DNA from: JAENVU01 sp031430375
GTDB taxonomy: Bacteria > Actinomycetota > Acidimicrobiia > IMCC26256 > JAENVU01
Assembly: GCA_031430375.1 (NCBI GenBank)
Contig: JANPBJ010000151.1
Location: 1-24,934 of the forward strand
Reading direction: 5' to 3'
DNA: 24,934 nucleotides
Position 1 is the first letter of the stretch. Each line of letters starts with the position of its first letter. The notes beneath the pieces are model-generated. The model was given only the letters and a program-made list of their open reading frames with translations, did no database searches and was not told where the DNA came from. A program made the position numbers and the translations under genes. This document shows, piece after piece, positions 15,123 through 21,952 of this stretch.

Positions 15123-16181
15123 TTATCGTTTCCGCTTTCGGTTGCTGCGTGCCCCACCGGAGCCGCGCGTCGATGCGTTCCCGTTCGACGGGTCCGGCGA
15201 CCTCGTGACGGGCTTGCCGTCCTGCGCCTTACCCGACGGTTTCGCGTCAGGCTTGCGATCCGACTTCGCACTTGGCTTACTGGGCGATCTCCCCGAGGGT
15301 TTCGCCTGAGAGGAACCATTCGACTTGCCGGGACCACTTCCTCCGGGTTTGTTGCCCGCTCCCAGCGTTCGACCACCTCTCGGCGTTTTGTCGCTCGGTG
15401 GGTCCTCGTCCGGTCCCTGACGCTTCTTGGTGGGCGGACCCGCGGCCGACCCGATCGTGCGCAGGACCACTTCCTGTTGGCCGATCTGCCAAAGGTTCGA
15501 GGTGAAGAAGTAGAGCACCACGCCGGACGGGATCCCCCAGGAGATGAACCCGAACACGATGGGAAACACTTTGCTGATGATCGCCATCTGCGGGTTAGGG
15601 GTGGTCTGGTTGCGCATCGTCTGACGCTGTTGGAAGAACCCGGAAACCATCACCAGGACCACGAGGACCAGGTAGGGCCAAGACTCTCCGATCCCTGCCT
15701 CAGTAGCCTTACCGGCCGACTTCGTCAGGTTCATGCCGGCGAAACTCATGTGGGGCTTGCACTTTGCGGCGTTGTTGATGAACGCGTTCCCGCAAATATC
15801 CGTGAACATCTTGGACTCGGTCGGGATGAAACCCTGAATCTTCTGAAGTGTCTGAAACAGCGCGATGAAGACCGGCATCTGAAGCACTAAGGGCAGACAT
15901 CCGCCGAGCGGATTGATCTGGTTCTCCTTGTAGAACTTCATCATTTCTTCGTTGAGCTTCTGCCGATCGTTCTTGAACTTCGCCTGCAACTTTTTGATCT
16001 CGGGTTGGACCCGCTGCATGGCGATCATCGATTTCGCCTGCTTGGCGGTGAGCGGGAACAGCGCCAAGCGCACTGCGACCGTCAACAGGATGATCGCCAC
16101 TCCGGAGTTCGGAATGACCGAATAGAAGAAGGCGAGAACTGATCCCAGGCCCTCGCGAACGCCGTCCCATACGCCTTGCAT
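15123..16181 (-). CDS. yidC: Membrane protein insertase YidC
   Basis: A 352-residue insertase of the Oxa1/YidC family lacking the large proteobacterial periplasmic domain. Transmembrane helix 1 (about 27-45) carries the groove arginine R38 in LLTVAVRLALFPLT. The cytoplasmic coiled hairpin follows at about 48-90 (AMQRVQPEIKKLQAKFKNDRQKLNEEMMKFYKE, continuous helical). Then come NPLGGCLPLVLQMPVFIALF, a short outer loop with C130 and C141, and helices near 168-182, 200-216 and 218-232. Residues 250-352 form a long tail rich in Lys, Arg, Pro, Ser and Gly, probably bound to ribosomes. An AAGGTAG-type Shine-Dalgarno precedes ATG 16181. The gene is seven bases after yidD and abuts jag. Confidence 0.96.
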   Translation of the reverse strand: MQGVWDGVREGLGSVLAFFYSVIPNSGVAIILLTVAVRLALFPLTAKQAKSMIAMQRVQPEIKKLQAKFKNDRQKLNEEMMKFYKENQINPLGGCLPLVLQMPVFIALFQTLQKIQGFIPTESKMFTDICGNAFINNAAKCKPHMSFAGMNLTKSAGKATEAGIGESWPYLVLVVLVMVSGFFQQRQTMRNQTTPNPQMAIISKVFPIVFGFISWGIPSGVVLYFFTSNLWQIGQQEVVLRTIGSAAGPPTKKRQGPDEDPPSDKTPRGGRTLGAGNKPGGSGPGKSNGSSQAKPSGRSPSKPSAKSDRKPDAKPSGKAQDGKPVTRSPDPSNGNASTRGSGGARSNRKRKR

Positions 16182-16188
16182 GTGCGAA

Positions 16189-16467
16189 CTACCTTCCCAA
16201 TGCCGAACTGGTGTTCGGATGAACGACGGGGTCGTACCCGCCGGGATGCCAAGGGTGGCAGCGCCCGACGCGCTTCATGCCCATCCACCCGCCGCGTACA
16301 AGACCGTAAGCCTCAACCGCTTGCAGGGAGTACTGCGAACAACTCGGTGCGAATCGACACCGCGGGATCGACCCCGCCATCACCCACTGATACCCGGTGA
16401 TCAACCCAATCGCAGCCCGAGCACCGAATCCGGGCTGGGATTCGGTATCGATCGCGCGGTCGTTCAT
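16189..16467 (-). CDS. yidD: Membrane protein insertion efficiency factor YidD
   Basis: A 92-residue YidD protein. The conserved core is complete: GYQWVMAGSIPRCRFAPSCSQYSLQAVEAYG, then RCHPWHPGGYDPV, with the three family cysteines. YidD is a small, partly membrane-associated protein that helps YidC insert proteins. The ATG at 16467 overlaps the rnpA stop (ATGA, 16464-16467), and yidC starts seven bases after the yidD stop. The N-terminal extension MNDRAIDTESQPGFGARA is slightly longer than in many homologues. Confidence 0.96.
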   Translation of the reverse strand: MNDRAIDTESQPGFGARAAIGLITGYQWVMAGSIPRCRFAPSCSQYSLQAVEAYGLVRGGWMGMKRVGRCHPWHPGGYDPVVHPNTSSALGR

Positions 16468-16781
16468 CGAAGGTCCTCGAGACAGATGACCAGCGATGCG
16501 GCCAACTCGGACTGCGTCGCAGCCGCGGCCGCCGGCGTGGCACCAACCAGGTATGCCGCGCCCGGGGCCAGCGCCGCGGGCACGCGTTGCAACGAGGCCT
16601 GTAGCTGGCGCCGAATCCGGTTTCTGATCACGGCGTTTCCAACATGACTGCCGATTGCGAACGCGACCTGTGGTGGTCCGTCGGCCGGACAGCGAACGCG
16701 ACGCACCCAGACCGCGCCATGACGGCGAGGTCGGACACGCGACAACTCAGCGAATGTCGCACGGCGCCGAACGGAATGAAT
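16464..16781 (-). CDS. rnpA: Ribonuclease P protein component, probable ATT start
   Basis: The RNase P protein core is clear: VAFAIGSHVGNAVIRNRIRRQLQ includes the RNR motif that binds RNase P RNA. The first conventional start is TTG at 16745, but that would remove the conserved N-terminal strand. Reading upstream in the same frame gives HSVRRRATFAELSRVRPRRHG, which matches the family opening including the conserved Phe of the pre-tRNA leader cleft. No in-frame ATG, GTG or TTG lies upstream of that Phe. The best candidate is ATT at 16781, overlapping the rpmH TGA by one base (TGATT), giving 105 residues; CTG 16784 is the alternative. The protein pairs with the rnpB RNA (not in the window) to mature tRNA 5' ends. 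It overlaps yidD by four bases. Confidence 0.88.
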   Translation of the reverse strand: MHSVRRRATFAELSRVRPRRHGAVWVRRVRCPADGPPQVAFAIGSHVGNAVIRNRIRRQLQASLQRVPAALAPGAAYLVGATPAAAAATQSELAASLVICLEDLR

Positions 16782-16915
16782 CAGGCCGAAATCCGGGCGC
16801 GGCCGCGGCCACGGCGGGCCTTGAGCACGGCACGACCAGCGCGGGTCTGCATTCGGAGACGAAACCCATGCTTTTTCTTGCGTTTCCGGTTGTTCGGTTG
16901 GAAGGTCCGCTTCAC
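16781..16915 (-). CDS. rpmH: 50S ribosomal protein L34
   Basis: A 44-residue, very basic protein. It begins MKRTFQPNNRKRKKKHGFRL, followed by RMQTRAGRAVLKARRGRGRA, and ends RISA. This is full-length L34 with the invariant KRTFQPN start, GFR and R-x-x-x-GR-VL-ARR elements. The GTG start at 16915 has GAGGAG about seven to eight bases upstream. The stop TGA at 16781-16783 touches the proposed rnpA start. It is the first gene of the minus-strand cluster and has its own upstream promoter candidate. Confidence 0.97.
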   Translation of the reverse strand: MKRTFQPNNRKRKKKHGFRLRMQTRAGRAVLKARRGRGRARISA

Positions 16916-16999
16916 GCGTGGTCTCCTCGAAGAGAAATTTCGCCTCGGGACCGAGAGAAGAAGTGTCTCGGCTCAGCGGGGGAGGGGCAGAACGCAGGG

Positions 17000-17029
17000 A
17001 GTTTAGAGTCGCGTCCTCGCCGCTCGCAA
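17000..17029 (-). promoter_or_regulatory. Candidate rpmH promoter
   Basis: On the minus strand, TTGCGA (17029-17024) is followed after 18 bp by TAAACT (17005-17000), which fits TTGACA/TANNNT. The predicted transcript would have a leader of about 78 nt before the rpmH GTG. It would drive the rpmH-rnpA-yidD-yidC-jag-rsmG cluster and perhaps parAB. Confidence 0.45.
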
Positions 17030-17242
17030 TGCGGGACCGGGAATAAGGTCCGCGACCAAACGAAATCTGCGGTGAATCCTGAAGTCTGACCGTTCAAAAC
17101 TTCGTGGCCGACACCAAAATATCATCACTCACCGCGCGAATCGGGGGATAACTCCCTCACGGGCCGCGACCACCAGTCGCGGGCCTGGGGACAACCCCAC
17201 CGCACTGACCGAACTACATCATTGATGTTATGGACTGCTCCC

Positions 17243-17271
17243 TTGAGGGCGCTGATCGCGTTTGCTACGGT
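17243..17271 (+). promoter_or_regulatory. Candidate dnaA promoter
   Basis: TTGAGG (17243-17248) and TACGGT (17266-17271) are separated by exactly 17 bp, a sound spacing for a housekeeping sigma promoter in Actinomycetota. Transcription would begin near 17278, leaving a leader of about 165 nt that contains the GTGGA/TCCAC hairpin. Confidence 0.5.
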
Positions 17272-17325
17272 CCCAACTCCACCCGGCCGTCCTCGACCTC
17301 GGATCGGTGGAGATTTCTAGGGTTC

Positions 17326-17339
17326 GTGGAGTAATCCAC
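17326..17339 (+). repeat. Hairpin with GTAA loop in dnaA leader
   Basis: GTGGA-GTAA-TCCAC is a perfect 5-bp inverted repeat with a four-base loop. In RNA the loop would be a GNRA tetraloop. The arms also look like half DnaA boxes. It lies about 105 bp before the dnaA ATG. Confidence 0.45.
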
Positions 17340-17443
17340 CGACTCGGACCAGGTCGACGGCGGAGTGCCACGAGTCTCATGAGTTATGGGCTCGCGAGTT
17401 CTCCACACATGTGGATGGCGCTGTGGAAATTCCTGACTGGCGT

Positions 17444-18886
17444 ATGACTGCTGCATCACGCGTCTGGGGATCTGCGACGACTGCACTCCAGGCGCAGCTG
17501 TCGGAAGCGACCTGGAATACGTGGTTTCGCGACGTCCGACCCGTGGATCTCGACGGTGACCGGCTCCGGCTCGCGATCCCCAACGGCGTCATCCGGGAGC
17601 GCATCCGGTCGAGTTACAGCGGGCTCATCGCCGCCGTCCTCCAAGACGTCACCGGTGATGTGATCGAGCTCGAGTTCACCATCGAGTCAATCCAGCGAGT
17701 CGACGAGCCGGTGACGTTGCCAACCCGGTTCCCAGGTCACGATCAACCCCAGCCCCGCGGAGAGAACTCCAACGGCCCCAGAAACGGGACCACTCCCGCA
17801 GCCGGCCCCATTTCCCAGCCCCATCATCCCAGTGAGCCCGCGGCGCCCTGGACTGCCCTCAACCCTCGCTACACCTTCGAGCATTTTGTCATCGGGGCCT
17901 CGAACCGATTCGCCCATGCCGCGGCCTTGGCCGTGGCCGAGACGCCAGCGCGTTCGTACAACCCTCTGTTCATCTACGGGCCGGCGGGATTGGGCAAGAC
18001 GCACCTGCTGCACGCGATCGGGAACTACGTCAAGGACGTGCACCAGCTGAGTCGTATCCGATACGTCTCCACCGAAACGCTCATGAACGAGTTCGTTGAC
18101 GCAATCCGGAACAACGCCGCGAACTCATTCCGGCGCCGATACCGAGAGGTCGACGTCCTCCTGGTGGACGACATTCAGTTCCTGGAGCGCTCACAACAGC
18201 TCCAAGAAGAATTCTTCCACACCTTCAACTCGCTCCATGGCGCAGGTGGTCAGATCGTGCTGTCCTCGGATCGCCCGCCGAAGCAGATTCCACGGCTCGA
18301 GGACCGGCTCCGCACTCGCCTCGAGTGGGGCCTGATCACCGATGTACAGCCTCCGGAATTCGAAACCCGCCTCGCAATCCTGCGCATGAAGGCCGACTCC
18401 GAGCGCCTCGAGAACATCCCCGACGAAGTCTTGGCGTTTATTGCCTCGAACATCAGCGACAATGTCCGCGAGCTCGAAGGTGCCTTGATTCGGATCGCGG
18501 CCTATTCGAGCCTCCACCGCACCACGCTGGACGAAGCGGTCGCGAAGCAGGTCCTGGCCGATCTCCTGCCCCCGTCCCAACCGCGTGTCATCACTCCCGC
18601 GCTCATCCTGGATGAGACGGCGGAGATGTTCGGGTTCACCATTGAAGACCTCTGCGGGAAGAGCCGCCGCCGACCCCTCGTCATCGCCCGCCAGATCGGC
18701 ATGTACGTCTTTCGGGAACTCACCGACTTCTCCTACCCCCGCATCGCCGAGCAGTTCGGCGGCCGTGACCACACCACCGTGATCCACGCAGTCGAGAAGA
18801 TCAAGGCCCTCATGACCGAACGCCACCAGGTATTTGACCAGGTCAACGAGCTGATGAGTCGAGTGCGACTCGGCACCAGTGGATAA
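17444..18886 (+). CDS. dnaA: Chromosomal replication initiator DnaA
   Basis: A 480-residue initiator from ATG 17444. Domain I is at about 5-85, with the Trp at position 8 as in B. subtilis and E. coli. A Pro/Asn-rich domain II linker spans about 88-138. The AAA+ domain (about 139-355) carries Walker A GPAGLGKTH at 179-187, Walker B VDDIQF at 241-246 and the LEDRLRTRLEWGL arginine-finger region near 285-297. DNA-binding domain IV ends with the signature GGRDHTTVIHAVEKI at 439-453. An in-frame GTG at 17411 would add 11 residues, but it lies in DnaA-box-like DNA. Neither start has a clear Shine-Dalgarno. DnaA-ATP binds DnaA boxes and opens oriC just downstream. The stop codon is part of a DnaA box. 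Confidence 0.97.
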   Translation: MTAASRVWGSATTALQAQLSEATWNTWFRDVRPVDLDGDRLRLAIPNGVIRERIRSSYSGLIAAVLQDVTGDVIELEFTIESIQRVDEPVTLPTRFPGHDQPQPRGENSNGPRNGTTPAAGPISQPHHPSEPAAPWTALNPRYTFEHFVIGASNRFAHAAALAVAETPARSYNPLFIYGPAGLGKTHLLHAIGNYVKDVHQLSRIRYVSTETLMNEFVDAIRNNAANSFRRRYREVDVLLVDDIQFLERSQQLQEEFFHTFNSLHGAGGQIVLSSDRPPKQIPRLEDRLRTRLEWGLITDVQPPEFETRLAILRMKADSERLENIPDEVLAFIASNISDNVRELEGALIRIAAYSSLHRTTLDEAVAKQVLADLLPPSQPRVITPALILDETAEMFGFTIEDLCGKSRRRPLVIARQIGMYVFRELTDFSYPRIAEQFGGRDHTTVIHAVEKIKALMTERHQVFDQVNELMSRVRLGTSG

Positions 18887-19094
18887 CCCTGTGGAAGAGT
18901 GGGGATATCTCTCCTCCGCGGGGGGTAACTCGGATAAATCCCACGCCGGTGATTTCTTGACGGTGGATACCGGTGGATGAACCAGTGAGGACCCAAACTG
19001 CACTTCACCTGCGGATTGTGAGGGTCATCCACAATCCACAGGCCCTACTACCACTACTACAAAACCAATTCTTTTCGTATCCAGGAGGTGGACA
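18878..19094. other. oriC: Replication origin oriC (dnaA-dnaN intergenic DnaA-box cluster)
   Basis: Five minus-oriented DnaA-box-like 9-mers lie at 18878-18886 (8 of 9, overlapping the dnaA stop), 18890-18898, 18900-18908, 18962-18970 and 18972-18980 (7 of 9 each). Two plus-oriented ones follow at 19025-19033 (8 of 9) and 19032-19040 (7 of 9). Counts are against TTATCCACA. Together with an AT-richer stretch at 19060-19080 and gene divergence around this point, this is the expected actinobacterial oriC position. No perfect 9/9 box was found. Confidence 0.8.
19025..19064 (+). other. Probable origin unwinding element: paired DnaA boxes, GC spacer, CTA trios
   Basis: Two box-like sites ending at 19040 are followed by GGCC and then CTA CTA CCA CTA CTA CAA from 19045 to 19062, leading into A-rich DNA. 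This reproduces the order box, GC-rich spacer, DnaA-trio described for the basal unwinding system of B. subtilis. The trio strand (3'-GAT-5') is the complement of the plus-strand CTA units. It places strand opening about 30-50 bp before dnaN. Confidence 0.65.
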
Positions 19095-20192
19095 ATGAAG
19101 TTCCGCTGCGAACGCGACACCCTTGCTGAAGCAATCAGTACTGCGCAACGAGCGGTGTCGGCGAGGAGCGGGGCGCTGCCTGTGCTCTCCGGAATACACG
19201 TCACGGCCAAGGATGGGATGGTGGAACTTGTCGGTTGCGACCTGGATCTCACCATTCGGGTCGCCTGTCCTGCCCAAGTGGATGAGCCGGGACAAGCAGT
19301 CGTACCGGCGAAACTTTTCGACGGGCTGGCCACCCGGCTCAAGGCCGGCACAGTCACCTTCGAAGTTGAGGGCGACGACGCTCGAATCTCGGCAGGTCCG
19401 GCTCGCGCCGGGGTCCGGCTCCTACCCGCGGACGAATTTCCTCGTATCGGCGATCCCGAGGGCACCACCGTCACCGTCGATGCAGAACCACTCGCCGCCG
19501 CGCTCCGCCAAGTAATTCCCGCGGCTTCCCGCGACGATGCCCGACCGATCCTCACCGGTGTGTTGATTATGGCAACGGCAACCGGGATTCGGTTCGTTGC
19601 AACCGACTCCTACCGGCTTGGTGTACGCGACATCGAAGGCCTCGGCATGTTGAGCGAAGGCCAGAAAGTCTTGGTCGGCGCGCGCGGACTGAACGAGGTC
19701 CAGCGCGTGTTCTCGTCGGGCCAAATCACGGTCACCTTGGGTGAACGCGAAGTTCGGTTCGCGAACGAATCCCGGTCGGTGACGACCCGCCTCATCGAAG
19801 GTGAGTTCCCGAACTACGAGCAACTCATCCCAAACGGTTACCCGAACCGACTCGTGGTCTCCCGAGGGACCCTCGAAGAAGCAGTTCGACTTATGCAGAT
19901 AGTTGGCGAAGGTCGCGAAGGAACCCCAGTGCGCCTCGCGATGAGTGCATCTGGTCTCGAGCTTTCCGCGACGGCTCAAGAGCGGGCAGATGCCATCGAG
20001 TTGATCGACGCCAAGTTCGAGGGCACTGACCTCACCGTTGCGTTCAATCCGCAGTTCTTGCTCGATGGGCTCCTCGCGATCGACGGCGATGACGCCGTGC
20101 TCGAGACGATGGACCCGCTCAAGCCCGCCACACTGCGCGGCTCGGAGCAACCCGACTTCATGTACTTGCTGATGCCTGTGCGCATCAGCTGA
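19095..20192 (+). CDS. dnaN: DNA polymerase III beta subunit (sliding clamp)
   Basis: A 365-residue sliding clamp with three repeated domains of about 120 residues. The N-terminus MKFRCERDTLAEAISTAQRAVSAR and LPVLSGIHV are family-typical. RLIEGEFPNYEQLIP and GREGTPVRLAMS occur in the middle and third domains, and the protein ends with YLLMPVRIS. The ring-shaped dimer tethers DNA polymerase III to the template. The start is set by a strong AGGAGGTG Shine-Dalgarno five bases before ATG 19095. No convincing separate promoter was seen in the oriC gap. recF starts one base after its stop (TGAGGTG), so the two are co-translated. Confidence 0.97.
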   Translation: MKFRCERDTLAEAISTAQRAVSARSGALPVLSGIHVTAKDGMVELVGCDLDLTIRVACPAQVDEPGQAVVPAKLFDGLATRLKAGTVTFEVEGDDARISAGPARAGVRLLPADEFPRIGDPEGTTVTVDAEPLAAALRQVIPAASRDDARPILTGVLIMATATGIRFVATDSYRLGVRDIEGLGMLSEGQKVLVGARGLNEVQRVFSSGQITVTLGEREVRFANESRSVTTRLIEGEFPNYEQLIPNGYPNRLVVSRGTLEEAVRLMQIVGEGREGTPVRLAMSASGLELSATAQERADAIELIDAKFEGTDLTVAFNPQFLLDGLLAIDGDDAVLETMDPLKPATLRGSEQPDFMYLLMPVRIS

Positions 20193-20193
20193 G

Positions 20194-21288
20194 GTGCGGC
20201 TTGGTCGACTCTGGTTGACCGACTTCCGCTGTTACGACCACGCGGAACTCACACTGGATGTGGGGTGCACCGTCGTCACAGGGAAGAACGGTCAGGGCAA
20301 GACGAGCTTGCTTGAAGCCGTCGCGTGGATCGCGACGGGTCGGTCATTGCGCGGGGTCCCTGATCGCGCGCTGGTGCGCACCGGTTGCGAGGAAGCAATC
20401 GTTCGTGCCGAAGTCGAACACCTAGAACGGTCCGTGCTGATCGAGGCGGCGGTCCGGACGGTGGGCCGGAATCGCATCATGGTGAACAAGCAGGCGGTGA
20501 CACGTCGTCGTGACCTCGCGGAGCACCTACGGGTCACGGTCTTCGCACCCGACGATCTGGCATTGGTCAAGGGTGGCCCGGGTGGACGACGCGACGTACT
20601 GGACGATCTTTTGGTGGCATCCTCGCCGCGTTTCGCCGCGGTCATTACCGACTACGAGCGCGTGGTGAAACAACGCAACGCGTTGCTGCGCGCCGGAATC
20701 CGTAGCTCGGAAGACCGAACGACCCGCGAGGTGCTCGACGCGCGTCTCGTGAGTGCCGGAACCGCGCTGATTCAGGGCCGTCTCGACATGATTGCGCGCC
20801 TCACTCCCGCGGTCGAAGACGCGTACACCTCGCTCGCGGGAGCCGCGCCAGGGTTCGCGACGCACTACAACGCGGAGTGGTGCGAGGAGCGAATCGCACG
20901 CGACGACGTGGAGCACGCGCTGACCGATGCACTGGACCGGTTGCGCAAGCGCGAAGAAGATCGCGGGACCACTCTGGTAGGACCGCATCGCGATGATTGG
21001 GAACTGGTGTTGGGTGATCTCGACGCGCGTCATCACGCGTCGCAGGGTGAGCAACGCACACTCGCGTTGGGTCTACGGCTCGCGGGGCATCGGGTGGTGG
21101 CTGAGGTGGTGGGCGCGGAGCCGTTGCTGCTTCTCGACGACGTGTTCAGCGAGCTCGATGAGTTACGTGCCACTTCGCTCGTTGAACATCTTCCGGCAAC
21201 CCAGACGTTGGTGACAACGGCCGGCGCGCTCCCCGAAGGCATTCGCCCCGACGCCTGGCTTTCGGTCGACAACGGACGAATCGCGTGA
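20194..21288 (+). CDS. recF: DNA replication and repair protein RecF
   Basis: A 364-residue SMC-like ATPase. It opens with LWLTDFRCYDHAEL, the usual RecF first strand. Walker A GKNGQGKT is at 30-37, the ABC signature SQGEQRTLALGLRLA at about 283-297, and the Walker B/D-loop LLLLDDVFSELD at about 311-322. RecF helps load RecA at single-strand gaps and supports replication fork restart. The GTG start lies one base after the dnaN stop. There is no gnd gene between dnaN and recF, unlike in Streptomyces. Confidence 0.96.
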   Translation: MRLGRLWLTDFRCYDHAELTLDVGCTVVTGKNGQGKTSLLEAVAWIATGRSLRGVPDRALVRTGCEEAIVRAEVEHLERSVLIEAAVRTVGRNRIMVNKQAVTRRRDLAEHLRVTVFAPDDLALVKGGPGGRRDVLDDLLVASSPRFAAVITDYERVVKQRNALLRAGIRSSEDRTTREVLDARLVSAGTALIQGRLDMIARLTPAVEDAYTSLAGAAPGFATHYNAEWCEERIARDDVEHALTDALDRLRKREEDRGTTLVGPHRDDWELVLGDLDARHHASQGEQRTLALGLRLAGHRVVAEVVGAEPLLLLDDVFSELDELRATSLVEHLPATQTLVTTAGALPEGIRPDAWLSVDNGRIA

Positions 21289-21375
21289 GTGAGGCGTCGG
21301 CGTTGGGTGTCTGTGCCCGCGGTCGCCGAGCGGGGCCCGACCGGCCCGGCCCGCAGGGCCAAGAGGGGAAATCGC

Positions 21376-21729
21376 GTGAGTGAGCCGCGTCCGATCGGCG
21401 ATGCAATGGCCCGCGTACGGCGCGAGCTCGGTACTCCCGAGCCGAGCCAGTTCGAACAGATCCGTGATTCCTGGCCAGAGCTGGTGGGCGAATCGCTGGC
21501 CGAGCACAGTTGCCCGCTGCATCTGCGGTCCGGAGTACTGCGGATTCAGGTGGACGATCCAGCCTGGGCCGGGCAGTTCCGATACCTCTCCGACAGCTTG
21601 GTCACGGCCCTGACCGATCGGGTTCCCGGAGCCGGAGTGCGCGAGATTTCGGTGGTGGCATCACGTTCAGCGGAGTCCGCGCCAGGGTCGAAGGCCGAGG
21701 CCCAAGAAGACCCTGAAAACTGGGCCTGA
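21376..21729 (+). CDS. dciA: DUF721 / DciA-family protein (putative helicase-loading factor)
   Basis: A 117-residue protein with the DciA core: IGDAMARVRRELGTPEPSQFEQI, then WPELVGESLAEHSCPLHLRSGVLRIQVDDPAWAGQFRYL. DciA proteins are the ancestral loaders of the replicative helicase DnaB in bacteria without DnaC/DnaI. The frame is also open back to a GTG at 21289, immediately after recF. I prefer GTG 21376 because AGAGGGG lies nine bases upstream, MSEPRPIGDA is a normal family opening, and the extra 29 residues (RRRRWVSVPAVAERGPTGPARRAKRG) look like translated spacer. The stop codon lies within a large stem-loop at 21708-21754. Confidence 0.87.
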   Translation: MSEPRPIGDAMARVRRELGTPEPSQFEQIRDSWPELVGESLAEHSCPLHLRSGVLRIQVDDPAWAGQFRYLSDSLVTALTDRVPGAGVREISVVASRSAESAPGSKAEAQEDPENWA

Positions 21730-21754
21730 AACCCCAGGTTGGTCTCAGGGGTCT
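21708..21754 (+). terminator. Two-tier stem-loop over the dciA stop codon
   Basis: AGACCCTGA (21708-21716) pairs with TCAGGGGTCT (21745-21754) with one bulged base. Inside, CTGGG (21720-21724) pairs with CCCAG (21733-21737). No U-tract follows, so it is not a classic intrinsic terminator. It could be an attenuating or stabilising RNA structure between the recF-dciA and gyrB units. Confidence 0.4.
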
Positions 21755-21952
21755 GGTATGGTACCCAAGCCCTGAATTGCCGTCCTGACCAGCACTTTTA
21801 CGCCTCAATCCGGCGTGGTCATGAGGCGGACCGGGGACTTGTCCAACGGCTTGTCCGCCGGCCGGATCACCAGCTGGTCTGCCAGCAGGGTGGCGAGGCT
21901 TCGAGGTCGAGCCAGGACGCCGACATATCGATCCACGAGAGGTGCTGCGCGG
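21755..21952 (+). promoter_or_regulatory. gyrB upstream region with candidate -10 (TATGGT, 21757-21762)
   Basis: About 200 bp lie between the dciA stem-loop and gyrB. TATGGT fits TANNNT but has no -35 hexamer at the right distance. The gyrB frame stays open back to a GTG at 21815, yet that stretch shows no GyrB similarity, so I treat it as untranslated leader. AGAGGTG at 21938-21944 is the gyrB Shine-Dalgarno. Confidence 0.4.

Larger units (their letters stand above)
16916..17443. promoter_or_regulatory. rpmH-dnaA divergent intergenic region with DnaA-box-like sites
   Basis: These 528 bp hold no convincing gene. They carry divergent promoter candidates for rpmH and dnaA. There are weak DnaA-box-like 9-mers (7 of 9 to TTATCCACA) at 17143-17151, 17186-17194, 17332-17340, 17410-17418 and 17422-17430. 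A hairpin lies at 17326-17339. The boxes near 17410-17430 sit just before the dnaA start and could mediate autoregulation. Other stretches show no recognisable RNA or repeat. Confidence 0.6.

Noticed and set aside
16655..17089. Plus-strand open frame (144 codons) over rpmH and rnpA
   Set aside because: It is antisense to the clear L34 and RnpA genes and has no recognisable protein features.
18957..18985. TTGACG as a dnaN promoter -35
   Set aside because: No TANNNT hexamer lies 16-18 bp downstream, and the sequence is mostly DnaA-box-like repeats.
21815..21952. Extended GyrB start adding 46 residues
   Set aside because: The added part (basic, Arg/Ser-rich) has no GyrB similarity, and GTG 21953 has a ribosome-binding site and the standard GyrB opening.
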